This document shows, piece by piece, positions 7,865-16,511 of a stretch of DNA of 33,378 nt (position 1 is its first letter; each line of letters begins with the position of its first letter). A program made the translations under genes and the position numbers. Source of the stretch: Synergistaceae bacterium (GTDB taxonomy: Bacteria; Synergistota; Synergistia; Synergistales; Aminobacteriaceae); NCBI GenBank assembly GCA_017470485.1, contig JAFUYQ010000004.1:1-33378 (forward strand), read 5' to 3'. Under the pieces are notes generated by a model. It was not told the DNA's origin and made no database searches. It saw nothing but the letters and a program-made list of their open reading frames with translations.

Positions 7865-9634
7865 ATGTTTGTAAAAATCGTTTGCACAATCGGCCCTTCA
7901 AGCGACAATTACGAGACGTTGAAGGCGATGGCTGAGGCCGGAATGAATGTAGCCCGCCTGAACTTCTCGCACGGCGATTATGACGGCCATGAGAAGAAAC
8001 TCAAACTAATTCGCAGAGTCGAACGTGCGGTCAAGAAGCCTATAGCCGCATTACTTGACACCAAAGGCCCCGAAATCCGTACCGGCCACATGAAAGACGG
8101 TGAAATATCGCTCGTTCAAGGCTCAAAAGTCATTCTCTCGTCATGTGAACAGCCTTTCGAGGGCACTCCAGAGAAAATATGGGTCAATTACCGTTTACTC
8201 GCTGATGAGGTTAAGACGGGACAGAGCATTTTCATTGATGACGGCGCATTGAATCTTGAGGTTGAGTCGGTTTCGGGCGATGAGGTTACGTGCAAGGTAA
8301 TCGTCGGCGGCTCTCTCCGCAACACTAAGGGCATTAACCTTCCCGGAGCTGATATAACTCTTCCGGCACTCTCCGAAAAAGACAAACAGGACATCGCATG
8401 GGGCATTCAGCACGGAATGGAGTATCTCGCTGTATCGTTCGTTAAGACACGGCAGGACATCGTTGACGTTCGGAGACTGATTCAGAAGTACGGCTCAGGA
8501 ATGAAAATTCTCGCCAAAATCGAAACCCGTCAGGCTGTCGATAACATTTCCGAAATCGTTGACGTTGTTGACGGCGTGATGGTGGCGAGAGGAGACTTAG
8601 GGGTTGAAATCGCTACCGAAGACGTGCCGTTGGTGCAAAAGAAAATCATCGAGATGTGCCGCGTCAGAGGAAAGGCCGTTATCGTTGCCACTCAAATGCT
8701 CGACTCAATGATTCGTAACCCGAGACCTACACGCGCTGAAGCCTCTGATGTCTCTAACGCTGTTCTTGACGGCGCGGACGCTGTAATGCTTTCGGGCGAA
8801 ACGGCTTCGGGAAGTTACCCTGTTCAGGCGGTGGCGACAATGCGGAAAATTGTTGACCGCGCCGAAAAAGAACTTCAAATCTGGGGCAACCACAAGAACA
8901 ATGAGCAGAACCCTCTTGAGCTTGAGGGAATACCCGTTCCGGACGCTGTTTCAGGAGCGGCGGTACTCATCGCTAAACAGATTAACGCTCCGGCAATAAT
9001 CTCGCTCTCACGCTCCGGCCTCACCGCAAAAATGATAAGCAAGCACCGCCCTGAGTGTCCCATACTCGGAGTAACTCCCTCACAGCAGACATGGAGGGAA
9101 TTAGCTTTGTGGTGGGGAGTTCACCCTGTGAGGCTGTCCGAGATGTCTGACATTAACGTGGCCGCCCGTGAGGCCGTAACAACCTGCGTCAGCAAAGGCT
9201 TATTGCCCGAAGGAGAGCTGGTTGTTATTACGGCAGGCGTTCCAGTAGGCCGGCCCGGCTCAACAAACGTTGTTGAAGTCCTCACTACAGGGACAATACT
9301 TCTTTCAGGAACTCCGTTGTCTCATAAGAACGCCGTCGGGAAAGTCTGTATCGCCCGAACCGCTCAGGAAGCTATCGAGAAGGTAACGCCCGGCTGTATA
9401 TTAGTAGTCCGTCAGTTGAGCGAGGATTACCGGCCTGTTCTCGACAAAGTGGGAGCGGTATTGTTCGAGAGCGGATTATTATTCTCGGAGGGCAACTCGC
9501 TGGCGATGGATTACAATCTTCCGTGCATTGTCGGAGTTGCTGACGCATTCTCGACGTTAATGGACGATGATACTGTGTCGATTGACGGGACGAGGGGATT
9601 AGTTTATCGCGGAGTTGTCAGGCTGGTGGTTTAA
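7865..9634 (+). CDS. pyk: Pyruvate kinase with C-terminal PEP-utiliser-like domain
   Basis: Pyruvate kinase makes ATP and pyruvate from PEP and ADP. The 589-residue protein opens with the barrel (KIVCTIGPSS, residues 3-12; ARLNFSHGDYDGH; LLDTKGPEIRTG) and carries the catalytic region IDDGALNL and the signature ILAKIETRQAVDNI and MVARGDLGVEI. A C-terminal extension from about residue 485 corresponds to the PEP-utiliser-like domain found in Bacillus-type enzymes. In that domain the usual G-G-x-T-S-H-A-A stretch is replaced by ESGLLFSEGNSLA, so the histidine is lost. The ATG lies after GAGGAGG at the end of leuC. Its stop overlaps cdaA by one base. Confidence 0.95.
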   Translation: MFVKIVCTIGPSSDNYETLKAMAEAGMNVARLNFSHGDYDGHEKKLKLIRRVERAVKKPIAALLDTKGPEIRTGHMKDGEISLVQGSKVILSSCEQPFEGTPEKIWVNYRLLADEVKTGQSIFIDDGALNLEVESVSGDEVTCKVIVGGSLRNTKGINLPGADITLPALSEKDKQDIAWGIQHGMEYLAVSFVKTRQDIVDVRRLIQKYGSGMKILAKIETRQAVDNISEIVDVVDGVMVARGDLGVEIATEDVPLVQKKIIEMCRVRGKAVIVATQMLDSMIRNPRPTRAEASDVSNAVLDGADAVMLSGETASGSYPVQAVATMRKIVDRAEKELQIWGNHKNNEQNPLELEGIPVPDAVSGAAVLIAKQINAPAIISLSRSGLTAKMISKHRPECPILGVTPSQQTWRELALWWGVHPVRLSEMSDINVAAREAVTTCVSKGLLPEGELVVITAGVPVGRPGSTNVVEVLTTGTILLSGTPLSHKNAVGKVCIARTAQEAIEKVTPGCILVVRQLSEDYRPVLDKVGAVLFESGLLFSEGNSLAMDYNLPCIVGVADAFSTLMDDDTVSIDGTRGLVYRGVVRLVV

Positions 9635-10482
9635 TGCTCAATCTGGTGAACTTCCGAAGCCTCATTGATATAGCCATAGTATCGTTCATAATTTACAGGA
9701 TACTTGTGCTTCTTGTCGGAACACGTGCCGTTCAGTTAATCAAGGGTGTATTCATACTCGCGCTTGTATTAGCGGCGGCATCGTTCCTTCAGCTGACACT
9801 GCTGACATGGTTTCTCAGAACGACACTGCTTGCGCTGGGACTGGCAATACCGATAGTTTTTCAGCCTGAGTTACGGAAAATGCTTGAGGAACTCGGCAAA
9901 GGACAGTTCTATCTTCTCAAGCGCAGTATGTCAACCGATGAAGCCGAAGTCAGAGTGAATCAAATCACGGGAGCGTTAAGCTACCTCAAGGCTCACAAGA
10001 TAGGCGCGCTTCTTGTGCTTCAGCAGAACGTCGGACTTGGTGATTACACTGAGACGGCAATACCCTTGAAGGCAAGAATAACTCAGGAATTAATCATCTC
10101 AATCTTCTGGAAGGATAATCCGCTTCATGACGGTGCTGTGATTCTCGATAAATACAATCTCATTGCCGGAGGGTGTTATCTTCCGTTAGCGGACGCGCCC
10201 GAAATCTCACGCTGGTACGGGACAAGGCACAGAGCCGCATTAGGTATATCCGAAGTTTCGGACGCAATCGTCATCATAGTGTCAGAGGAACGGGGAGACA
10301 TATCGCTCGCTGTGAAGGGTAAACTCTCGAAGAACATTAAGGATTTCCAGATAGAGAGATTACTGAGGCATTATTTTGCCGGCGAACAGGTTCTTACGGG
10401 GTGGAAAGCATTGAGCAGGACGCTTTCCAATATTTTCTGGGTGAGGAGCGTTGAACAGGACGCAGGAGGGCTTGTGAAGTGA
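9634..10482 (+). CDS. cdaA: Diadenylate cyclase CdaA (c-di-AMP synthase)
   Basis: CdaA is the membrane-bound enzyme that condenses two ATP into cyclic di-AMP. The 282-residue product has three N-terminal hydrophobic helices (about 10-30, 38-58, 62-76) and then a DAC domain with the DGA motif at 166-168 and RHR at 198-200, the catalytic and ATP-binding residues. Order and length are normal for CdaA rather than DisA or CdaS. The ATG shares one base with the pyk stop (TAATG), and its end overlaps cdaR by four bases. The pyk-cdaA-cdaR transcript would tie c-di-AMP supply to a glycolytic gene. Confidence 0.95.
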   Translation: MLNLVNFRSLIDIAIVSFIIYRILVLLVGTRAVQLIKGVFILALVLAAASFLQLTLLTWFLRTTLLALGLAIPIVFQPELRKMLEELGKGQFYLLKRSMSTDEAEVRVNQITGALSYLKAHKIGALLVLQQNVGLGDYTETAIPLKARITQELIISIFWKDNPLHDGAVILDKYNLIAGGCYLPLADAPEISRWYGTRHRAALGISEVSDAIVIIVSEERGDISLAVKGKLSKNIKDFQIERLLRHYFAGEQVLTGWKALSRTLSNIFWVRSVEQDAGGLVK

Positions 10483-11729
10483 AACTGAAAACGGTGCTTA
10501 AGAATTTTGACCTCAATGAAATATTAACGTCCCCGTGGGCATTATGGTTAATCTCGATTTCACTGGCGGTAACGATGTGGGTATACGTTACGGGAATGAA
10601 CGAAAGGGAATTAATCACCCGAAAATTCTCATGCCCCCTTGAGTATCGCGGATTGGATCCGCAGTCTATGCTTCGCGGAAAATTATCTGAAGTTGACATA
10701 GAGGTTCGCGGCTCTGAGGAGGCAATAATGCGGCTTGACTACAATTCCGTAAAAGCCTATGTTGACGCGAGAAATCTTATTCCCGGAAAGAAATACACCA
10801 TCAATATTAACGTTGAATACCCCGAAAGCATAACGTTAATTTCGTGTTTCCCGTCTCAGGCCGTACTGGACATAGTGAGACAGGTTACGAGGCTGATGAA
10901 TGTTGAGACGGTTTTACCGCAGAACATTCCTGAAGGGCAGTACATTGAGGGCGTTGAAATTATCCCTAAAGAAGTCGGCATAAAAGGAGCTGAGGACGAT
11001 TTAGCAAAAGTCGGGAGCGTCAGAATTACGCCGACTGTTGCGGAATTGCAGAGAGGCTCCGAGCTTTTAATGCCCGTGAAATTCGCGCAGTCAGAACCTT
11101 TTGAAGGGACTGTAACGATTGAACCTGCACAAGTGAGATTCAGAGCGAGTCTTGTGAGAGGTCTTCCGCGAAAAAGAGTCCCTGTGAACGTGAGACTTGC
11201 AGGCAAACTTGATGCGGATTACGAGGTTCAGTCAATAGTGGTTGACCCTTCGGAAATTCAGGTAGAGGGGAACGCTGAGGACTTGGCGAAAATTGAAGCT
11301 GTCGACACGGAAACTATAGAAGTCTCAATGATGAATTCCGACAGCGTTATAGTAGCTCCGTTAAGGCAGCCTGAAATCGAAGGTATTTCAATTCCTAACG
11401 CCTCATCGGTGAAAGTGAGCATAAAACTAAGCGAGGCTCATGCGGAAAAAATGATAACAAACATTCCCGTTGAGCTTCGGGGAACTGACACGCCTCAGAA
11501 CTGGACTTGCAGTCCTCCCAGTGTCTCAGTAACAATCGGCGGAAAGCCGTCATTAATCGGCAGGCTCGACACTGAGAAAGCAGGGCTAAAAGTTTATGCT
11601 GACGTTGCCAATATCTTTATGACTCCCGTAACGCTTCCGGTAGCTGCCGAGATTTTATCGGGCGACAGCTTCAGGATTTTGAGGGTTGAGCCTCAGAATA
11701 TTACGGTGAACAACCACGATATTCAGTAA
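10479..11729 (+). CDS. cdaR: YbbR-domain protein CdaR, partner of CdaA
   Basis: CdaR is the extracytoplasmic regulator of CdaA. The 416-residue protein starts with GTG (overlapping cdaA), has one N-terminal membrane helix (ALWLISISLAVTMWVYVTG, about 22-40) and then several repeats of the YbbR beta-domain, recognisable by recurrent 'P..V.V.G' and 'I...I......V.L....' patterns (for example PKEVGIKGAEDDLAKV and PSEIQVEGNAEDLAKI). The mature part faces the envelope. In many genomes cdaR is followed directly by glmM; here a PD-(D/E)XK family gene lies between. Confidence 0.88.
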   Translation: MKLKTVLKNFDLNEILTSPWALWLISISLAVTMWVYVTGMNERELITRKFSCPLEYRGLDPQSMLRGKLSEVDIEVRGSEEAIMRLDYNSVKAYVDARNLIPGKKYTININVEYPESITLISCFPSQAVLDIVRQVTRLMNVETVLPQNIPEGQYIEGVEIIPKEVGIKGAEDDLAKVGSVRITPTVAELQRGSELLMPVKFAQSEPFEGTVTIEPAQVRFRASLVRGLPRKRVPVNVRLAGKLDADYEVQSIVVDPSEIQVEGNAEDLAKIEAVDTETIEVSMMNSDSVIVAPLRQPEIEGISIPNASSVKVSIKLSEAHAEKMITNIPVELRGTDTPQNWTCSPPSVSVTIGGKPSLIGRLDTEKAGLKVYADVANIFMTPVTLPVAAEILSGDSFRILRVEPQNITVNNHDIQ

Positions 11730-11739
11730 GAAAATTTTT

Positions 11740-11779
11740 CCCCCTTGTGAGTGATGATTCTTCATGAGGGGGATTTCTT
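11740..11779 (+). terminator. Probable terminator after cdaR
   Basis: An 11-bp stem with two G-U pairs (11740-11750 with 11762-11772) has five consecutive C-G pairs at its base. It lies 11 bases past the cdaR stop and is followed by AUUUCUU, a modest U tract. It would separate the pyk-cdaAR unit from the next gene. Confidence 0.45.
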
Positions 11780-11792
11780 GAATGGAGGTGGT

Positions 11793-12629
11793 ATGTTGGA
11801 ATTTGATGAATCTAGAATTGATGAAATAAATCAAAGTTTCCCGTTTGAACAGCGGTGGGAGAATTTAACGTTGGGCAATGATTTCATGTTCGGGAAGGTA
11901 TTTCAGGATACAGGACTTTGCCTTGAGCTTGCGAGATTAATACTGCCCGAACTCGATATTGAGCATATAACGAGGATTGAACAGCAGAAGTCTGCTAAAG
12001 AAACTCTTGACACTCACGGGGTAAGATTTGATGTCTATCTTCATGACGAGAAGGGGAGAATAATAATTCTTGAAATGCAGATTGCCAACAGGAAAAATCT
12101 TCCGAGACGAGCGAGAGCGTATCACTCAAACGCTGACCTAGACGCTAGGGACGCGAAGAGGTATAAGACTTACAGCGAAATGCCGGAAGTTATAGTGGTG
12201 TTCATCTGTGAGTTTGACCCGTTCGGACTGGGAAGACATGTTTACACGTTCAGGAATTATTGTGCTGAGGAACGGAGCTTAATGCTTGATGACGGAGCGT
12301 CAACGATTTTTCTGAACACTAAGGGGAAAGATAAGGATATTCCGCCGAGACTCAGAGCGTTTCTTGACCTTATAGGCGGCAAGAGTTCAGATGATGAGTT
12401 CGTCAAAAGGCTTGAGGACAGACTCAGTTACGCTAAACATAATTGGTATTGGAGGAAGGAATACGTGAAGAATACACTTGATACTAATACTTTTGCTGAG
12501 GAATGCGAGGAGCGCGGACGTTCAAGCATGATGAGTTCGGCAGTCGAGTTCATGAAGTCAATCGGAATAACACATGAGCAGATTGAAAAGTTCATACAGT
12601 CGGCAATGCCTCAGTATAAACAGTTATAG
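11793..12629 (+). CDS. PD-(D/E)XK nuclease-family 'transposase-like' protein
   Basis: This 278-residue protein matches the Rpn/PD-(D/E)XK nuclease-fold group annotated as 'PD-(D/E)XK nuclease family transposase'. The N-terminal part has LTLGNDFMFGKVF (family start motif), then the nuclease core VRFDVYLHDEKGRIIILEMQ, where the Asp, and the E-x-Q that replaces the usual E-x-K, are about 15 residues apart. A C-terminal EECEERGRSS helix is also typical. I chose ATG 11793, right behind GGAGGT; a frame from 11751 lacks a site. Such genes are often present in many copies and help recombination rather than encoding true transposition. No terminal repeats were seen around it. Confidence 0.75.
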   Translation: MLEFDESRIDEINQSFPFEQRWENLTLGNDFMFGKVFQDTGLCLELARLILPELDIEHITRIEQQKSAKETLDTHGVRFDVYLHDEKGRIIILEMQIANRKNLPRRARAYHSNADLDARDAKRYKTYSEMPEVIVVFICEFDPFGLGRHVYTFRNYCAEERSLMLDDGASTIFLNTKGKDKDIPPRLRAFLDLIGGKSSDDEFVKRLEDRLSYAKHNWYWRKEYVKNTLDTNTFAEECEERGRSSMMSSAVEFMKSIGITHEQIEKFIQSAMPQYKQL

Positions 12630-12650
12630 AAGTCTCAGAAAGATGTTCAC

Positions 12651-12679
12651 AGGCGGACTAATATTCCGCCTTAAATTTT
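12651..12679 (+). terminator. Possible weak terminator before glmM
   Basis: A 7-bp stem (12651-12657 AGGCGGA with 12665-12671 TCCGCCT) follows the PD-(D/E)XK gene by about 20 bases. It is followed only by TAAATTTTA, so termination may be partial. It leaves the glmM ribosome site free. Confidence 0.35.
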
Positions 12680-12695
12680 AAGGAGTGATAAAAAC

Positions 12696-14021
12696 TTGAA
12701 CCATACACGAAAACTATTCGGCACAGACGGTGTGCGAGACTTAGCAAACTCCGGCAACATGACCCCTGAATTAGCCCTCAAACTCGGCAGGGCATTCATT
12801 CAGTTCACGGGCGGACGCAAAATCGTTATAGGCAGCGACACAAGATTAAGCGGAAGAATGCTTGAGGGCGCACTCTATTCCGGCATGATTTCTGAGGGAG
12901 CAGATGTCTGCCTCGCCGGTGTTATCCCTACTCCCGGCATAAGCTATGCGGTTAAAGCTCTCAATGCTGACGGAGGAGCAGTAATCAGCGCGTCCCATAA
13001 CCCCGCCGAATACAACGGCATTAAATTCTTAGGCTCTGACGGCTGCAAACTCTCCGATGACGAAGAACTCGCAATCGAAGAACGCTTAGCACTCGGCGAA
13101 ACCTGCACTTCCCCAGACATCGGAACTATTCACGACTCGCCTAACCTCGTCAGTGATTACGCGGAACATATTGCCTCCCTCCTGAACCCTGACGCTGCTC
13201 TTGACCGCGTTGCATTCGACTGCGCCAACGGTGCTTCAGCCAAAAGCGTTCCAGTCCTCGTTAATGCAACAAAATTTTCCGGCCTCAATACGTCAGTCAT
13301 CTCATACGCTTATGACGGTCTGAACATCAATAAGTCATGCGGCGTTATGCACATGGAAAATCTCACCGGCTATGTCAAAAATAACGGCCTTAATCTCGGA
13401 TTTGCCTTTGACGGGGACGCTGACAGGGTTTTAATCTCAGACAATCACGGAAGGATTATTGACGGGGATATTATTCTCTGGGTTCTTGCGAAGTGGCTGA
13501 AGAAACGTTCGGGAAATGACAAAGTTGCCGTTACGGTAATGAGCAATATGGCTCTCGAAACTCATCTTGCCGGCGAGGGAATTGAAACTCTGCGCTGCCC
13601 CGTAGGCGACAGGTACGTTCTTGAGACAATGAGAGAATCAGGCGCAGGATTAGGCGGCGAACAGTCAGGACACATTATCGCCTCAGATTTCACATCTACC
13701 GGCGACGGGCTATGCACTGCAATGCTGTTCCTTAATGCCGTTCACGATTTGGGCGAGGACATTTCGACACTGGTTGACCGTTTCGGACGTTACCCCCAGA
13801 GGCTCACTAATCTAACATTGAGAAGACCAAGAAACGAAGTTGACATGACAGCGATTGATGATATTGTAAACGGGTATCAGCAAAAAATTTCACACGGAAG
13901 AATCTTCATACGCACTTCGGGAACTGAACCGCTGCTCAGAATACTTGTTGAAGCTCCTGAAGCCGATACCGTTGAAAATTTATCGGAAATACTTTCATCG
14001 AGGCTTGAAGAATTTTGTTAG
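12696..14021 (+). CDS. glmM: Phosphoglucosamine mutase GlmM
   Basis: GlmM converts glucosamine-6-phosphate to glucosamine-1-phosphate for UDP-GlcNAc, needed for peptidoglycan and lipopolysaccharide. The 441-residue protein has FGTDGVR near residue 8, the phosphoserine loop ISASHNP with the catalytic Ser at 100, the Mg-binding FDGDADR near 240, and the sugar-phosphate loop RTSGTEPLLR near the C terminus. It starts with TTG behind AAGGAG (12680-12685), since the family begins with a short lead into FGTDG. galU follows 15 bases later, so both precursors are probably made from one transcript. Confidence 0.95.
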   Translation: MNHTRKLFGTDGVRDLANSGNMTPELALKLGRAFIQFTGGRKIVIGSDTRLSGRMLEGALYSGMISEGADVCLAGVIPTPGISYAVKALNADGGAVISASHNPAEYNGIKFLGSDGCKLSDDEELAIEERLALGETCTSPDIGTIHDSPNLVSDYAEHIASLLNPDAALDRVAFDCANGASAKSVPVLVNATKFSGLNTSVISYAYDGLNINKSCGVMHMENLTGYVKNNGLNLGFAFDGDADRVLISDNHGRIIDGDIILWVLAKWLKKRSGNDKVAVTVMSNMALETHLAGEGIETLRCPVGDRYVLETMRESGAGLGGEQSGHIIASDFTSTGDGLCTAMLFLNAVHDLGEDISTLVDRFGRYPQRLTNLTLRRPRNEVDMTAIDDIVNGYQQKISHGRIFIRTSGTEPLLRILVEAPEADTVENLSEILSSRLEEFC

Positions 14022-14036
14022 AGGAGAGATTTTTAC

Positions 14037-14897
14037 ATGACCGTCAAAAAATGCCTTTTCCCTGTCGCAGGATTAGGCACAAGGTTTCTGCCCGTTACGA
14101 AGGAAATCGCTAAGGAAATGCTGCCGCTCGTCAACCGTCCTATAATCTCCTACGGAGTCGAGGAGGCTTTAGCGTCGGGCTGCGAGGACATCGTAATGAT
14201 TACAGGCCGTACAAAGCGTTCAATCGAAAATTACTTTGACCGTTCGTTTGAGCTTGAGGACATTTTGAAGAGGCGAGGAAAACTTGAGCTTTACCAGAAA
14301 ATGATTCAAATTTCGGAGATGGCCGAAGTCCTTTACATTCGCCAGCGCGAACCTTTAGGGTTAGGACATGCGGTATTATGCGGCGAGCCGGTCTGCAAGG
14401 ACGAATTTTTCGGAGTGATACTTCCCGATGACGTTTTCATAGGCAAAGCCCCTGTACTCTCTCAGCTCATAAAAGTTCATGAGCGTCTGGGCGGAAGCGT
14501 TGTTGCCCTTGAGAAGGTTGCAGATAAAGACGTTTCGCGCTACGGAATTGCGGCAGGCGATGAGGTTGAGTCCGGAATTTTCAGGATAAGCGACATGGTT
14601 GAGAAACCGAAACTTGAGGACGCTCCCTCGCGTTACGCTATCATGGGAAGATATGTTTTGTCGCCGGAAATTTTCACGCTTCTTCACGGACAGCAGGCAG
14701 GTACAGGCGGTGAAATTCAGCTCACTGATGCCATAAGGGAATTAACGAAGTCCGAGCCGGTCTGGGGAGTTGTTTATCACGGAAAGCGTTTTGACTGCGG
14801 AACTCAAAAAGGCTGGCTGAGCGCGAATATTCAGCTTGCGCTTGACGATGATGAACTCCGCGAGGTCGTAATGGAAATTGTGAACGCCCAGAAATAA
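14037..14897 (+). CDS. galU: UTP-glucose-1-phosphate uridylyltransferase GalU
   Basis: GalU makes UDP-glucose for surface polysaccharides. The 286-residue product opens with the nucleotidyltransferase motif FPVAGLGTRFLPVTKEIAKEM (about residues 7-27) and has the later EKP (MVEKPK) and GRYVLSPEIF motifs, with normal family length. The ATG has GAGGAGAG upstream and lies just after glmM. A strong terminator follows. Confidence 0.94.
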   Translation: MTVKKCLFPVAGLGTRFLPVTKEIAKEMLPLVNRPIISYGVEEALASGCEDIVMITGRTKRSIENYFDRSFELEDILKRRGKLELYQKMIQISEMAEVLYIRQREPLGLGHAVLCGEPVCKDEFFGVILPDDVFIGKAPVLSQLIKVHERLGGSVVALEKVADKDVSRYGIAAGDEVESGIFRISDMVEKPKLEDAPSRYAIMGRYVLSPEIFTLLHGQQAGTGGEIQLTDAIRELTKSEPVWGVVYHGKRFDCGTQKGWLSANIQLALDDDELREVVMEIVNAQK

Positions 14898-14910
14898 TCT
14901 GAATACAGTA

Positions 14911-14944
14911 AAGCCGGAACGCCCTTGAGGTATTCCGGCTTTTT
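14911..14944 (+). terminator. Terminator after galU
   Basis: A perfect 9-bp stem (14911-14919 AAGCCGGAA with 14933-14941 TTCCGGCTT) is followed by U residues to 14944. It stands between galU and the convergent ttdB; on the minus strand the U tract is weaker. Confidence 0.8.
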
Positions 14945-14955
14945 GATTGCCTGAA

Positions 14956-15591
14956 CTACTTTATGAATTTTACCTGCTCGCAGATTTTAGCGATCTGCTC
15001 ATCTTTCTTCTTGTTGTATTCGATTTTCTTCTCCTCGAAGTAATTTCTTCCCTGAGCGTCAATCGAAACAATCAATGGCCCGAACTCCTTAACCCTGCAA
15101 TTCCAGAGCGTCTCAGGCATTCCCAAGTCGCGCCATTCAGCCTTGACGATTTCCTCAACGCAGACAGCGGCAACTACGGCATTACCGGCAGGAATTACAC
15201 AGTGAATGCACCCGAAATCTTTGCAGGCGTTAGCGGTGTTCTCCTTCATTCCGCCTTTGCCGACGATAACGCGCACTCCGGTAATCTTCACGAAGTCATA
15301 CTCGAACTTCTCCATGCGCATTGATGTAGTCGGCCCTACTGAAACCATCTCGAACTTCCCGTTGTCGGGGTCAATAGGACGGATAATCGGCCCTGCGTGA
15401 AGTATGGCATTGTTTCGGACATCGACAGGAATTTCCCTGCCCTCCTCAACAACTCTTCTGTGCGCAACGTCCCTGCATGTCGTCAAACTTCCCGAAAGGT
15501 AAACGATGTCGCCGATTTTAATGTCCTTGAGGTCGTCCGCGCTTATAGGAGTAACGAGAATTTTCTTTCCGTCTCTGATTTCAACTGACAT
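14956..15591 (-). CDS. ttdB: L(+)-tartrate dehydratase beta subunit (class I fumarase-like)
   Basis: This 211-residue subunit pairs with TtdA to dehydrate L-tartrate to oxaloacetate. It carries the beta-domain motifs GDIVYLSGSL, TCRDVAHRR, HAGPI, VSVGPTTSMRM, GKGGM and EFGPLIVSID, and lines up along its whole length with E. coli TtdB as I recall it. Class I fumarase beta domains and separate two-subunit fumarases are close relatives, so fumarate/malate remains a possible substrate. The ATG shares one base with the ttdA stop, which suggests a fixed subunit ratio. Confidence 0.82.
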   Translation of the reverse strand: MSVEIRDGKKILVTPISADDLKDIKIGDIVYLSGSLTTCRDVAHRRVVEEGREIPVDVRNNAILHAGPIIRPIDPDNGKFEMVSVGPTTSMRMEKFEYDFVKITGVRVIVGKGGMKENTANACKDFGCIHCVIPAGNAVVAAVCVEEIVKAEWRDLGMPETLWNCRVKEFGPLIVSIDAQGRNYFEEKKIEYNKKKDEQIAKICEQVKFIK

Positions 15592-16481
15592 TAGAACTTC
15601 ACCCCCGAATGTGATAATACTTCACAGTTGAGATCCTTGTCGAATATTATATGGCCTCTCCTGTGGCTCCAGCACCCTACGTTCACGGCCACGCCGATTG
15701 CTGAAGGGTGTCTTGCGGTGTTCTCAATGTTCACTCCCATAACGGCGTAATTTCCTCCCATGCCCTGAGGGCCGAGTCCTATAGCGTTGATTCCGTCCTC
15801 AAGCAGCTTCTCCATTTTAGCGGCGCGCTCATTGGGATTATGGGAGCCTATCGGGCGCATTAGGGCTTTTTTCGAGAGGAGAGCCGCTGTTTCGACAGAA
15901 GTTGCAACGCCCACGCCCACGAGTAACGGAGGGCAGGCATTGAGGCCGTAAGATGTCATTCTGTCGAGAACGAACTTGGTAACGCCCTCGTAGCCTTCGC
16001 CGGGCATGAGAACCATTGCGTAGCCCGGAAGCGTGCAGCCGCCTCCGGCCATGTAGGTATAAATCTCGCACTTGTCCGAATGCGGAACGATGTCCCACCA
16101 GACTGTCGGAGTACCTTTGCCGACATTTTTGCCTGTGTTGTACTCATCGAAAGTTTCGACAGAGTTGTGGCGTAACGGTGTCTCGAAAGTTGCTTTGATT
16201 ACGGCTTCTTTGAGGAGAGCTTCGAGGTCGTCAATGAGCGGAAATTTAGTGCCGCATTTCACCCAGAACTGAAGCACGCCTGTATCCTGACAGGAAGGGC
16301 GGTTAAGTTTTACGGCGAGTTCCTGATTTCTGAACATCGTATCGTAAATCACTTTAGCCATAGGGCTGTCTTCTTTCGCGCGAAGCTCCGTAAGTTTCGC
16401 GATGACATCATCAGGAAGTTTTCTGGCAGTATGGCCTATGAACTTAGCGATCATGTCAGTCATTTTTTCGACTTGAGTCAT
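15591..16481 (-). CDS. ttdA: L(+)-tartrate dehydratase alpha subunit (Fe-S)
   Basis: The catalytic Fe-S subunit, 296 residues. Three cysteines fit the cluster ligands: C64 (RPSCQDTG), C183 (NACPP) and C270 (GCWSHRRG). Their spacing equals that I remember for E. coli TtdA. Other shared motifs are YMAGGGCTLPG, GVGVATSVETAA, RPIGS and RHPSAIGVAV. The cluster makes the enzyme oxygen-sensitive, in keeping with an anaerobe. It is preceded by AGGGGG and follows the permease gene by about 30 bases. A two-subunit fumarase is the alternative; the order with a dicarboxylate permease favours tartrate. Confidence 0.82.
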   Translation of the reverse strand: MTQVEKMTDMIAKFIGHTARKLPDDVIAKLTELRAKEDSPMAKVIYDTMFRNQELAVKLNRPSCQDTGVLQFWVKCGTKFPLIDDLEALLKEAVIKATFETPLRHNSVETFDEYNTGKNVGKGTPTVWWDIVPHSDKCEIYTYMAGGGCTLPGYAMVLMPGEGYEGVTKFVLDRMTSYGLNACPPLLVGVGVATSVETAALLSKKALMRPIGSHNPNERAAKMEKLLEDGINAIGLGPQGMGGNYAVMGVNIENTARHPSAIGVAVNVGCWSHRRGHIIFDKDLNCEVLSHSGVKF

Positions 16482-16511
16482 AAGATTTTTACCCCCTTGA
16501 AAAATTTATTA

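Noticed and set aside
14947..15324. Plus-strand ORF of 125 residues after galU
   Set aside because: It is antisense to ttdB, whose domains are clear, and it has no ribosome site.
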